Of a DNA stretch of 64,000 nucleotides, positions 21,079 to 29,475 are shown one piece after another. Every line of letters begins with the position of its first letter. The first letter of the stretch is position 1. The stretch lies in the IMG/VR virus record IMGVR_UViG_3300027973_000032, positions 46,289 through 110,288 of that record; one strand, given 5' to 3'. The notes under the pieces were generated by a model. It saw nothing but the letters and a program-made list of their open reading frames with translations, had not been told where the DNA came from and ran no database searches. The stretch is from a virus. Both the position numbers and the translations under genes were made by a program.

Positions 21079-22305
21079 ATGGACAGTAAACAGACCACCA
21101 TACTATGTAGTGATGTCATAGGGTATAGTAAAATGATGGGTATGGATGAGCAAGGTACCTTAGTCAAATTAGATGCTTGCCGTGCCATAATTGATCCATT
21201 AATTATAGAGTACAGGGGTAGGTTGTTTAATACTGCTGGTGATAGTGTATTAATGGAGTTTGCCAATCCTGTAGATGCCATTAGGTTTGGTGTGGAAATG
21301 CAACATCGTATTGGTGAATTAAATAACGGTATGCGTTGGCGTATTGGAGTACATATTGGTTCAGTTTACGTTTATGGCACCAATCTTTTAGGTGACACAG
21401 TGAATCTCGCTGCTCGTATAGAAAGTCAAGCCGACTATGGCGGAATCTGTTTGAGCAGTAGTGTATATGAAGTTGTCAAAACTGCTGTCGATGATTTAGT
21501 TATTGAAAATCGTGGACTACAAGAATTTAAAAATATAGATAAACCCATTAACATATATGCAGTAAAAATGCCAGGATCAGAGATCAATCCGTCTGTCAAA
21601 GTCAAACAGACTGTACGTTATAGTAGGGAAGAATTAATCAAGGGTGTGGTAAATGATCGAGCTGCACAGGGTCGTAGTTTTGCAGAAGCTCAGCATTATA
21701 AATTAGATCGTAATTACAGGGCTACAGTACGTATTCTAATGTGGCGTTTAACACGTAAGTGTATGGACAGTATGACTGAGTTATTTGACATGGCTGCAAA
21801 GGGGCTAGTGCCGGAAGAGTTACGTGATCCTTGTGTAGCTGTAATCACTGAATATTGCAAGGGCATAGACAGTGAAAATGCCATGAAGATTAGCAAGTTG
21901 TTAGAGGGGCCGTTAGGCGCTCATCGTGCTTATAGTTTGTATTTCTTAACATTGGCAGCAAAGACTAACGTAGAAGCTCTAGTGCGATATTTTGACATAG
22001 TCATAGAAGATTCCGCCAGTAGCCTACGTGAAATTACAGATGCTGTGGAGAGATTAACGGAAGCTGCTCATAGAAAGCACGTACCTGCTATATTAAGATT
22101 AGCCCAGCATTATGCCTTAGATGGCAATAAGCGTGAGCAGTTTAAGTGGTTATGGGTAGCACGTAGTATGCGTGATGAATCAGCACAGGAAGAATTACAA
22201 AAACTAGCCAATAGTATTAGCAAGAGTGATTTTAATAATTACAAGTTTGATGCAGAAGCCTTGTTGGACGAGGTCAATTTCAATCGTTCAACCAGTATAT
22301 ATTAA
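21079..22305 (+). CDS. class III nucleotidyl cyclase with helical C-terminal domain
   Basis: A 408-residue protein. Residues 1-165 are a class III cyclase catalytic domain: metal aspartates D12 (CSDVIGYS) and D55 (AGDSVL), and the transition-state pair N109/R113 (GDTVNLAARIE). At the two purine-contact positions, where adenylate cyclases usually have Lys and Asp, I read N51 (FNTAGDS) and N102 (TNLLGDT). The first change is common in proteobacterial cyclases, the second is less so. Residues 170-408 form a helical region, partly Sel1/TPR-like (AILRLAQHYALDGNKREQFK). It should make cAMP or another cyclic nucleotide during infection. Its stop overlaps the convergent holin-like gene. Confidence 0.8.
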   Translation: MDSKQTTILCSDVIGYSKMMGMDEQGTLVKLDACRAIIDPLIIEYRGRLFNTAGDSVLMEFANPVDAIRFGVEMQHRIGELNNGMRWRIGVHIGSVYVYGTNLLGDTVNLAARIESQADYGGICLSSSVYEVVKTAVDDLVIENRGLQEFKNIDKPINIYAVKMPGSEINPSVKVKQTVRYSREELIKGVVNDRAAQGRSFAEAQHYKLDRNYRATVRILMWRLTRKCMDSMTELFDMAAKGLVPEELRDPCVAVITEYCKGIDSENAMKISKLLEGPLGAHRAYSLYFLTLAAKTNVEALVRYFDIVIEDSASSLREITDAVERLTEAAHRKHVPAILRLAQHYALDGNKREQFKWLWVARSMRDESAQEELQKLANSISKSDFNNYKFDAEALLDEVNFNRSTSIY

Positions 22306-22619
22306 TAGTCCTCTTCTTCGTCGTCTTCGTTAGGTCCACTGTTAATACGACGATCGGCCAGTATACGTTCCATTTCAATGGTCTTACCACGTAGTTCCAT
22401 CACAGTAACAACCTTTTGATTTAGGCGTATGAGGTCGTTGTCCAACAATCTAATACGATCAATCAAGTGTATAATAGTTTCATTAGTTTCTTTAATAACG
22501 GGTTTAATTTCTGTGGTAACCCAGTGCCATACATAATAGATTAGGTATGCCATGCCACCAGCAGCTACCACTGGAAATCCGTATTCGTTGATAAGATCGG
22601 TAATAGCACTAGTTTCCAT
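22302..22619 (-). CDS. holin-like membrane/coiled-coil protein (BhlA-like), copy 1
   Basis: A 105-residue protein with an N-terminal membrane helix after YGFP (VVAAGGMAYLIYYVWHWV), then a coiled coil (IIHLIDRIRLLDNDLIRLN) and an acidic end. The layout matches BhlA/UviB-type small holin-like proteins. It is a paralogue of the adjacent gene. Membrane location is clear; a lysis function is inferred. Confidence 0.6.
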   Translation of the reverse strand: METSAITDLINEYGFPVVAAGGMAYLIYYVWHWVTTEIKPVIKETNETIIHLIDRIRLLDNDLIRLNQKVVTVMELRGKTIEMERILADRRINSGPNEDDEEEDY

Positions 22620-22891
22620 TAGTCTTTCCTATGATCAATCTGTTCAGCTCTGGCTATGCGTTCATAGTCAGGTTCTAGGCCTAGTGCATGACTAACTTTG
22701 ACATCAACTCTTGTTAGTTGATTGGTCATAACATCCACACGGATTTCTAAATTTTTAATAGTACTACTCATGCTATGGATACTGCTGGTCACGCCATCCA
22801 GTATGAATTTCAGTGTAAGGAATACAAAGTATCCTGCCATTAGGCTAGCAGCAATGGGAAATCCTACATCAGTGATTAATTTAAAATCCAT
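22619..22891 (-). CDS. holin-like membrane/coiled-coil protein (BhlA-like), copy 2
   Basis: A 90-residue protein with the same plan as copy 1: a GFPIAA start of the membrane segment (SLMAGYFVFLTLKFIL), then a coiled coil (IKNLEIRVDVMTNQLTRVD). It overlaps copy 1 by one base (TAATG type). Two adjacent diverged copies may work as a hetero-oligomer or as holin and inhibitor. Confidence 0.6.
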   Translation of the reverse strand: MDFKLITDVGFPIAASLMAGYFVFLTLKFILDGVTSSIHSMSSTIKNLEIRVDVMTNQLTRVDVKVSHALGLEPDYERIARAEQIDHRKD

Positions 22892-22947
22892 GGCTTTTCC
22901 GTTATATACATATTTAAATGTACTCGTGGAAAAGTTAAACTAGTAGA

Positions 22948-24348
22948 TTATTCGTTAAATTTGTTTAGCAGTTGTTTTAGTTTAGTGCTTTCTACTTCGA
23001 CCTTTCTAGGTGCTGACACACCTTCAGAAGGTTCATCTCTCTGTGCTGCTGAGCGTTGTTTAATAGTGTTAAGAATATTGCTGCCACTTCTAACATCTAC
23101 TGGTTCAGCATCCTCATTAAGGTCACTGATACGTAGACTATCCAAATCAAAAGCCAATTCAATCTTCTGTCCAACTCCACTACTGCTACGAGTTTTCAGC
23201 AGTTGTATTTGATATCTGCCATGATCTCGCATACCTCTGCTAATGTAAATACCAAACACGTTGTCAGCTGTTTGAATCTTACTAATACCACCGCTGATAT
23301 GGCTGTGGTCAAATTCAACTTCTTCCACTGCACCTCTGTTCAACTGCGCCGCTGTAACTAGCACACAGTTCTTTTCTACTGCCAAATTGCGTAGTTCTTC
23401 TGACACGTATTTGTCTTTGATAAACAAATTTTCAGCACTGATCTTCTTGCTCATGGGCATGAGTAAGTCCAAATAATCTACCAGTAGTACGTCAGTCTTA
23501 CGTCCAATTTTAATTTCAAATTCCTTCATGAAGCTGCGTATATCGTTAACAGTCTTGCCTGCGGGCATGTATTTGATCTGATAATTGCCGCTCTTTTTAC
23601 CTATTACACGAACCTTCATTTCTACTTCATCAATCTGTTTGAACACTTCTCTAGTACTGATTCCAGTGCTCATACTGTCTAGTCTTAGCCCCACTAGTTC
23701 TTCACTAAGTTCCAATGTCAAGTATACTACATTAAGTCCAGCTAGTGCCCAGTTAAGTCCAAGATTGGCCAAGAACAAGCTCTTACCAGCGCCTGAACCA
23801 CCAGCAAAAATGTTTAGTTCACCTCTGTTAAATCCACCAAATAGTTTCTGATCTAGACTAGACCAGCCTGTACTGACCTGTCCATTTTTATCCTTAATGC
23901 GTAGTAATCTGCTACGTGGATCTTCAAAGTAGTCAGTGCCTAGATCTTTTTGCAAGCCTATTTGTACTGCTTTCTTAATGAGATCTTCCACTGGTCCATA
24001 TTCGCCTTGTTCCAGCAAATCAGCACTGGCCAATATGGCTCTGCCCAAGCTTTTGTGTCTAATAAAAGTTTCAAAGCTGGTCAGTAGCCAGTCATAGTGT
24101 TGTTCTTCTAGTTCGCCAACTTCTTTAATTTCAATGCCAGTGGCAGCAGTCACTATGTCGTAAGTGGGCATGATGCTATGATTAGTCACATAGTCATGTA
24201 TAAATTTTGCTGCTGGTTGTAGTTTACGATCAAACAGTTCACTGTCAAAAATGCTTTGGCAGCGTACAAAGGTAGCGCTGTCACTCAGCATCATTTCCAA
24301 GTATAGTTTCTGTACGTCGTAGCCGTATTCTGGATTCTGTGTAGCCAT
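22948..24348 (-). CDS. 41: replicative DNA helicase (gp41/DnaB type)
   Basis: A 466-residue helicase. An N-terminal helical domain (1-140) precedes a RecA-like core: TGWSSLDQKLFGGFNRGELN, Walker A GGSGAGKS (183-190), a long central segment, Walker B VLLVDYLDLLMP (about 290), LVTAAQLNRGA (motif 3) and an arginine-finger region near QLLKTRSSSG. This matches T4 gp41, the hexameric 5'-3' helicase that works with the primase. The primase gene lies two genes upstream on the same strand, as expected for a primosome. The tail after residue 410 is charged and probably disordered. Confidence 0.9.
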   Translation of the reverse strand: MATQNPEYGYDVQKLYLEMMLSDSATFVRCQSIFDSELFDRKLQPAAKFIHDYVTNHSIMPTYDIVTAATGIEIKEVGELEEQHYDWLLTSFETFIRHKSLGRAILASADLLEQGEYGPVEDLIKKAVQIGLQKDLGTDYFEDPRSRLLRIKDKNGQVSTGWSSLDQKLFGGFNRGELNIFAGGSGAGKSLFLANLGLNWALAGLNVVYLTLELSEELVGLRLDSMSTGISTREVFKQIDEVEMKVRVIGKKSGNYQIKYMPAGKTVNDIRSFMKEFEIKIGRKTDVLLVDYLDLLMPMSKKISAENLFIKDKYVSEELRNLAVEKNCVLVTAAQLNRGAVEEVEFDHSHISGGISKIQTADNVFGIYISRGMRDHGRYQIQLLKTRSSSGVGQKIELAFDLDSLRISDLNEDAEPVDVRSGSNILNTIKQRSAAQRDEPSEGVSAPRKVEVESTKLKQLLNKFNE

Positions 24349-24365
24349 ACTATATTATAACTTCT

Positions 24366-25313
24366 TTAAACGTTAATTTCAATGTGTTTGACAGGATCCC
24401 ATTTATAATCCCATACTCTTTGTGTTGTATGATATAGTACTGCGCCAATGCTGCTACTTGGATCTCCTGGATTTGGCAAGCTCCATCTATACTTAAACAA
24501 TGGTTCAACTACAGATTTATTAGCCTTGCTATTCATAGCACATCCTCCCATATAAACTAAACAATCTGTATTAGTAAGTTGTTTTGCTGTGGTCATTACC
24601 ATTTTAACTTGCTCTTCAAATACCTGTTGTACTGCGGCTGCCAAATCGCATTGTTCTTCTAATGTTGTTAATTCATTATGTTCCCAACGCAATACTCCTC
24701 GATGAAAGTTTGTATTAGAGTTCAATACACTAGCATTAAAGTAACTTCTTACATACTGTAAGAATTTAGATGGGCTGCCTCGCTCTGCCATTTGTTGTAG
24801 TAAATATTCATCTTTGATCGGAGTTAATCCTACAAATTTTGTGAATGCACTGTAGAACAATCCAAGACTATGTGGATAACTTCGACGCCATACCTTTGTC
24901 ATTTTGCCTTGAGCACATTTCCATATGGTAGCACATTCAAATTCTCCAATTGCATCTAATACAACTACTGCACAATTATCGAAGGGGCTAGTATAATAGC
25001 CTGCGGCAGCGTGGCTACCATGATGTGGAGTATAAGTCACAGGAACATAATTAAACTGTGTTAGATGGCGTTTAGGCAATACCTGCATGTCCAATGCTGT
25101 TGAATATTGGCCAGCATAGAATTGCCTTGCTTTTTTAAGCCAAGGTCTTTCGTACCAAAAAATACGATTGGGCTGACCATGGGCCAATGCTGAATTATAT
25201 AGAGTACTATCTATGTAATCCAAAGTACTTGTAGTCTGTGACAGTAGTTTTCCCTCTTTAAACACAGCAAGACTACTGCCGTGATTAAGAGCGTTTATGC
25301 CCCAGTTAATCAT
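24366..25313 (-). CDS. carbamoyltransferase-like protein (Kae1-like domain only)
   Basis: A 315-residue protein. It starts GINALNHGSSLAVFKEGKL, the ASKHA fold of NodU/CmcH carbamoyltransferases, has the metal-binding PHHGSHAAAGYY motif, VLDAIGEF, and near the C-terminus VYMGGCAMNSKANK and GDPSSSIGA. Bacterial members are about 550-600 residues; the C-terminal carbamoyl-phosphate domain is missing here. It may still activate a carbamoyl group, act with another subunit, or be a short phage form. Likely target: a sugar or modified base. It is coupled (ATGA) to the tiny gene upstream and lies between helicase and primase. Confidence 0.7.
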   Translation of the reverse strand: MINWGINALNHGSSLAVFKEGKLLSQTTSTLDYIDSTLYNSALAHGQPNRIFWYERPWLKKARQFYAGQYSTALDMQVLPKRHLTQFNYVPVTYTPHHGSHAAAGYYTSPFDNCAVVVLDAIGEFECATIWKCAQGKMTKVWRRSYPHSLGLFYSAFTKFVGLTPIKDEYLLQQMAERGSPSKFLQYVRSYFNASVLNSNTNFHRGVLRWEHNELTTLEEQCDLAAAVQQVFEEQVKMVMTTAKQLTNTDCLVYMGGCAMNSKANKSVVEPLFKYRWSLPNPGDPSSSIGAVLYHTTQRVWDYKWDPVKHIEINV

Positions 25314-25426
25314 TTGTAGATAAATGGATCACGTTTGCGTAATTCTTCAAGACGACGTTTAAATCGTTGACGTTCTTGCCAACGATGATACGGATACAAT
25401 ATGAAATTTTTAATTTTTTCTAGCAT
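25310..25426 (-). CDS. tiny basic conserved phage protein
   Basis: A 38-residue protein: MLEKIKNFILYPYHRWQERQ, then a basic helix with FKRRLEELRKRDPFIYK. It overlaps both neighbours (7 bases with the primase, 4 with the carbamoyltransferase-like gene). Peptides ending RKRDPFIY occur widely beside replication genes of marine T4-like phages. Amphipathic basic helix; possible membrane-surface or nucleic-acid binding. Confidence 0.65.
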   Translation of the reverse strand: MLEKIKNFILYPYHRWQERQRFKRRLEELRKRDPFIYK

Positions 25427-26379
25427 TTAAACCACTCCCTAGCTATTAATTTTATTTTAACGTCGTTGGTAATTTCAGCTTGTTTAATCATCAACAACGT
25501 GGTCAATTTACCATATGTTCGAACTGCATCATTGATATCTTTTATGCCTTCATCCCAGTTAGGCATACTCACTGACCAATTATATTTAACGGCTTCTTCT
25601 ACTAATTTTTTACCTGCATCGTCTCTATCTGGGACTAGAATAATTCTTTTGTTTAACCGTTCAATAATGTATCTTTGTTGACTGTTTATTTCTGATCCCA
25701 TAATAGAAACTGCATCAATACTTATAGCATCTAATGGACCTTCACAAACAATTATGCAATTTCTATCAGTTTGATGATCCAAATTAAAAACGTATCCTGG
25801 TTGTTGTTCACTCAAGTATTTGGGAGTGCCTGATCTAATATGTCTAGCAGTATATCCTACAATGCGATTTTGATAGTAAAATGGCACAATCAATCTACTG
25901 ACAAAAGCAGGTTCAGGACTCCAATAAAATTTATAATCCTCAAGATATAAGTTTCTACTCAGTAAGTATTCTAATACTGGGATTAAGCTTTCAGGTGGAT
26001 CATTTATATAGTTTTCAATAGGTTCTGCGCCTATGGGTAATGATTTGGTCAAAAATGTAGGTGTTAGCTGTTTGGGCGTATATGAGTCTGAATTCTGTTC
26101 TCTTAGTGCTTCAATAAAACATTTGGAAATAATGTCATCAGGTACATGCAGTTGTTGCATGAGTTTGTGTAATTTGGAACTAATTGTTCTACCAGGTTGC
26201 CAACTGGCTTTGAAACCGCAGTTAAAGCAATGATAGCTAATGACTTCATTTTCCATAATAATGCCACCACGTTGCCTATCATCTTGGCAGCAAGGTGCAT
26301 TGAAACTGATCCAGCCGCTGGGAGTTTGTTTTCTTTTAGGCGGCAGATAATTGGTGATTATTTCACTGACATAGCTCAT
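25420..26379 (-). CDS. 61: DNA primase (gp61-like)
   Basis: A 319-residue protein. An N-terminal zinc-finger region (NAPCCQDDRQRGG, then YHCFNCGFKASW) is followed by a helical linker and a TOPRIM domain with CIIVCEGPLDAISIDAV (catalytic Glu) and ILVPDRDDAGKKL (the DxD pair). This is the T4 gp61/DnaG-like arrangement: it makes RNA primers on the lagging strand together with the gp41 helicase. Minus-strand replication cluster. ATG at 26379. Confidence 0.88.
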   Translation of the reverse strand: MSYVSEIITNYLPPKRKQTPSGWISFNAPCCQDDRQRGGIIMENEVISYHCFNCGFKASWQPGRTISSKLHKLMQQLHVPDDIISKCFIEALREQNSDSYTPKQLTPTFLTKSLPIGAEPIENYINDPPESLIPVLEYLLSRNLYLEDYKFYWSPEPAFVSRLIVPFYYQNRIVGYTARHIRSGTPKYLSEQQPGYVFNLDHQTDRNCIIVCEGPLDAISIDAVSIMGSEINSQQRYIIERLNKRIILVPDRDDAGKKLVEEAVKYNWSVSMPNWDEGIKDINDAVRTYGKLTTLLMIKQAEITNDVKIKLIAREWFKC

Positions 26380-26387
26380 GCTATATT

Positions 26388-27212
26388 TTACACACTTAGT
26401 ATAGCGTAGTCAACTTTTCCGGTGGTATTAGTGTATTTTAATCTAAGATAAGTAACTTCGGTTACGTCTATGTTATCAAATATTACGGGAGTATTTCTTG
26501 CTTGTGTAAATGTTTGAGTTTGAATTGGATCTTTCAAAAATGATTCGTGGCTAAAAGTTTCAGTTTGCGTTGACTGTATACTAATTGTACCTATAAAGTC
26601 TGTGACATATGCTGTGACTTTTAAAGTAGTGGTCGGTACAGCTTCATAAAATCTCACAGGCATGGAGTCGCTATAGTAGGTAATAATGTGGTTTTGATTT
26701 GTTTGGTAGTTGGTTTCTTGTTTAAAGTTATCGTAGCGTTTGTTTAGACTGGGTTTGGCATTCAAGCCATTAAGTAAGTCAATAGTACCTCTGGCTCCAT
26801 ATTTGCTGTCGCCATAGAGTATTTCCAGTGTGGCATCCTCATTGTGCATATAAACAATAAAGCTAAAAGATTGAGGAATCAGATTTTCTAAATCAGTGCT
26901 CATTATGTTTATTCTTGCTAGTCCTTTGCTGGTTTGACTGCTATCATCTTCCAAATTAGTAGCAAGGTATCTATTAACTTCGTTATTAGCTTGATCAAAA
27001 ATAACCATATAAATCTGTTTGCCCAATAGACTAATACGTTTTTGATCATTATTTTTAACGTCTACTTCCAAGACATTATCAATGCCTTTATAAATTTTTA
27101 TTGTACGTTGATACACGATACGCCACTCCACTTGGTCATTGTTAGATTCTTCATCCAAATTGGTGAGTAACTGGATTCGATTTGGATATAAATAACTTGA
27201 TATTTTTTGCAT
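26388..27212 (-). CDS. probable structural protein, beta-rich
   Basis: A 274-residue protein rich in Thr, Asn, Asp and alternating hydrophobics, as in baseplate or fibre proteins. It starts MQKISSYLYPNRIQLLTN; the N-terminal 130 residues (VEWRIVYQRTIKIYKGIDN onward) resemble the N-terminal barrel of tail-associated proteins that describe 'material property' domains in marine phages. No catalytic motif. It is placed among replication genes, as seen for some T4-like genomes. Role inferred only. Confidence 0.5.
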   Translation of the reverse strand: MQKISSYLYPNRIQLLTNLDEESNNDQVEWRIVYQRTIKIYKGIDNVLEVDVKNNDQKRISLLGKQIYMVIFDQANNEVNRYLATNLEDDSSQTSKGLARINIMSTDLENLIPQSFSFIVYMHNEDATLEILYGDSKYGARGTIDLLNGLNAKPSLNKRYDNFKQETNYQTNQNHIITYYSDSMPVRFYEAVPTTTLKVTAYVTDFIGTISIQSTQTETFSHESFLKDPIQTQTFTQARNTPVIFDNIDVTEVTYLRLKYTNTTGKVDYAILSV

Positions 27213-27232
27213 AGTATCACCTAATATTATTT

Positions 27233-27610
27233 ATGACAATAAAACTCAAGGATGTAGCCCAAGAAAATTTTCCATTTATCAGTGTTATCAATTACGGTGA
27301 CAATGAATATGTGGGTATCATTATCAATCAAGATCAGCATGTGACCAGTTTCTACGACATCAATGCCATACATAATGTTGACGATAAAAACCAGTTCCTA
27401 CTCATGGGAGAAACATGGTGGTGGGAAAGCAATAGACAAATACCCATAAATATATTTCTCAAAACAGAAATAGAGCAATTCAAATATTGTATTAAGACAT
27501 TCAATAGTAAGGGTGTTAGAATAGTTCTAGGACCCACAGTAAACGTCTTAAATCTCAGCTATAAACGACCCAAACGTAAGAGTGTAGAATTAGTTAGACG
27601 AGTAGATTAA
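27233..27610 (+). CDS. conserved phage hypothetical protein
   Basis: A 125-residue protein, the only plus-strand gene between 22.3 and 33.7 kb. MTIKLKDVAQENFPFISVIN at the start, WWWESNRQIPINIFLK in the middle, a basic end (YKRPKRKSVELVRRVD). The C-terminus overlaps the convergent gene by four bases. Similar single genes occur at this position in marine T4-like phages; function unknown. A CATAAATA box faces the other way just upstream (for the minus gene at 26388). Confidence 0.6.
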   Translation: MTIKLKDVAQENFPFISVINYGDNEYVGIIINQDQHVTSFYDINAIHNVDDKNQFLLMGETWWWESNRQIPINIFLKTEIEQFKYCIKTFNSKGVRIVLGPTVNVLNLSYKRPKRKSVELVRRVD

Positions 27611-28170
27611 CCATAGTCGTAGCTAACGCTTTCACAGATTAAATTCATCTGCACTACCACAGCCATAGCATAGGCAATGGCATGTGCTTTCTTAAAATAA
27701 TATTCGTTGTTGTCAGGTTTCGTCCAAACTTGACTCATGATCTCCGTCCATGATTTCCCAATCAAATGTTTCTTTGCTGGGCGGATCATAGCTAGGACGG
27801 CAGCTAATTGTTCCAAAGAAGTTGGGCAATTCATCTTCAAAATTGAACTGTGGCCATTCAAATGAAATAGTAGATCCACAAATTCTTGTTGTTCGAGTAG
27901 GTCCCATAGTGGTTCAGTCTCCATTAAAGTTTTAAGATGTAGTTCATCTCTAATGTCTTTATAAACATTGAGATTTAAAAAATCAATTTTAAAATATCCT
28001 CTATTTTCCGCTGTTTTATAATCTATACTGGCAATATTATTTACTGGATCATGTGGTATATGTTGTGCGTATATGCCTGTATTATGATGTGCGTGATCTC
28101 TTCTTGCTCTAATATGTGGTATAATATTTAATATTTTTTCTCTATTTGCAAAGTCTATATCAATGTCCAT
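27607..28170 (-). CDS. DnaE-like mini-protein (C-family polymerase relic or accessory)
   Basis: A 187-residue protein that starts MDIDIDFANREKILNIIPHI. The DIDIDF block equals the PDxDxDF active-site strand of bacterial DNA polymerase III alpha. KIDFLNLNVYKDI resembles the DFLGLxxL segment after it, and the C-terminal KKAHAIAYAMAVVVQMN resembles the NKSHAxAYAxxxYQxA helix. Full DnaE exceeds 1,000 residues, so fingers, thumb and the third aspartate region are absent or unrecognisable. Short proteins of this sort are known in cyanophage-like genomes. Polymerase activity is unlikely; a replication-accessory role is possible. Confidence 0.6.
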   Translation of the reverse strand: MDIDIDFANREKILNIIPHIRARRDHAHHNTGIYAQHIPHDPVNNIASIDYKTAENRGYFKIDFLNLNVYKDIRDELHLKTLMETEPLWDLLEQQEFVDLLFHLNGHSSILKMNCPTSLEQLAAVLAMIRPAKKHLIGKSWTEIMSQVWTKPDNNEYYFKKAHAIAYAMAVVVQMNLICESVSYDYG

Positions 28171-28334
28171 TAATGCGCTACCTCGCTATTGAAGAAAATT
28201 AATCTAGCATGTTTATGTAAGAATTCACAATATTTTTCTGCGTCCTCTAGGGTGTCAAATCCTTTTAATGCAACATGAACGGATTTTTCATCCTCATCAA
28301 TTTCAAAACTTATTTCTAATTTAGTATAGTTCAT
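28170..28334 (-). CDS. small hypothetical protein
   Basis: A 54-residue protein (MNYTKLEISFEIDEDEKSVH) read from CAT at 28332-28334. It overlaps the neighbours on both sides (TAATG with the DnaE-like gene, 4 bases with the zinc-finger gene), which supports it. Strand-strand-helix pattern, acidic N-terminal half. Function unknown. Confidence 0.6.
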   Translation of the reverse strand: MNYTKLEISFEIDEDEKSVHVALKGFDTLEDAEKYCEFLHKHARLIFFNSEVAH

Positions 28335-29011
28335 AAATTACTTTCTTTGGCAATTTGCCTAGCAAAATCCGCATCATCTGGCATGGTTCTAAATTTTTTA
28401 TACCAAAAATTTGGATCAATAGTTGTGCCAATCGACACCAATTGTTCATCATTTAATGTGGTCAATAACTTTTTACCAGTGTCGCTGTTCAATAAAATCC
28501 AAGGGCTAATTTTTCCATCTTTAATGTCAAAAGTTGCTCTATTTGTGGACACATAAAGAAAATAATGATTCCAAACGCTGTCATGTGTACTAGCCCAATC
28601 ATTCATGTGCATTATGGATCTTTGTAGGGCAACTTCAACAGGTTCGTTTTTAATCAAATTTAATATGTATTCTTCATATAAACTTTCTCTACACCAATGA
28701 TCTAGTTTTACTCCGCTAGTAACCACATAGTCAATGTATTTTTCTGGATATAATGGATTTACATTACTTAGAAAACTGCCAAACTTAACAAAGGCATTAT
28801 AGTAAGGACTTTGTGCGAATTCTTCGTAGGTTTTTGTTTTATCATTCTTTTGAGCAAGTTTATAAAATTTATCGTATGTTTGATAGGCCAGTTGTACATG
28901 TTTTTCATTTTTGGCCAAGTGTCTACGTTTTTGTTCACACATATGTACAAACAAAGTTTTTTCTTTGGTAAACTTTGCATTACAGTGGTCACAATTATAT
29001 GCTATGGTCAT
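28331..29011 (-). CDS. C2H2 zinc-finger conserved phage protein
   Basis: A 226-residue protein. The N-terminus YNCDHCNAKFTKEKTLFVHM is a C2H2-type zinc finger (C7, C10, H23 plus a following Cys/His). The body contains SPYYNAFVKFGSFLSNVNPL, LYPEKYIDYVVTSGVKLD and KISPWILLNSDTGKKLL, blocks strongly conserved in cyanophage-like T4 relatives. Function is unknown; its constant position in the replication cluster suggests DNA binding or transcription. Coupled to the next gene by overlap. Confidence 0.7.
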   Translation of the reverse strand: MTIAYNCDHCNAKFTKEKTLFVHMCEQKRRHLAKNEKHVQLAYQTYDKFYKLAQKNDKTKTYEEFAQSPYYNAFVKFGSFLSNVNPLYPEKYIDYVVTSGVKLDHWCRESLYEEYILNLIKNEPVEVALQRSIMHMNDWASTHDSVWNHYFLYVSTNRATFDIKDGKISPWILLNSDTGKKLLTTLNDEQLVSIGTTIDPNFWYKKFRTMPDDADFARQIAKESNL

Positions 29012-29475
29012 GGAAAATATTTTTTAATTTCTTCGTCACTCCATCCAAAACTAACAGCTAATTCTTTTAATTCTTTAGTGGAATTAATTTTAGCCAAGGT
29101 TTCAATATCACTAGATTTTAGTTCAGGATAAAGTATTTCTAAAAATTTTGTTTTTTTGTTATTGCCAGTTTTCTTTTTAAAACCAATCCATTCATGAAAA
29201 TAGTTTTCCTTAGTTTCATAACCACACATGCAAAGCAGTTGCCAAAGCAATTTGGGATGTTTGCTCAATGAATAAAAATGTTTGTTGAAATATTCATTAG
29301 TGGCCAACACATAATGTTCTTGAATATCTCTTTTAGGATTTTTTACTGAACTAACGTATCGATTCAAAAGAAAGAATTTTACCTCTTTTCTTTGTTCATC
29401 GTCAAGTAGATCCCAAATATCTCTGCCACCTTGATCGATAGCAGATAGTATTTCACTTAGTGTTATTTTGCTCAT
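29008..29475 (-). CDS. 62: probable clamp-loader small subunit (gp62-like)
   Basis: A 155-residue protein; ATG 29475 (MSKITLSEILSAIDQGGRDI) preferred over one three codons upstream. The block DDEQRKEVKFFLLNRYVSSV, then KHPKLLWQLLCMCGYE and a C-terminal helix with GWSDEEIKKYF resemble clamp-loader gp62 of marine T4-like phages, which anchors the gp44 ATPase ring. gp44 is not in the window. Assignment from sequence memory, so moderate. Confidence 0.5.
   Translation of the reverse strand: MSKITLSEILSAIDQGGRDIWDLLDDEQRKEVKFFLLNRYVSSVKNPKRDIQEHYVLATNEYFNKHFYSLSKHPKLLWQLLCMCGYETKENYFHEWIGFKKKTGNNKKTKFLEILYPELKSSDIETLAKINSTKELKELAVSFGWSDEEIKKYFP

Noticed and set aside
21079-22305. Calling the cyclase a Pycsar pyrimidine cyclase
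   Set aside because: One altered base-contact residue is common in ordinary proteobacterial adenylate cyclases and no Pycsar effector lies beside it.
27607-28170. A working C-family DNA polymerase
   Set aside because: Far too short; most of the polymerase core is missing.
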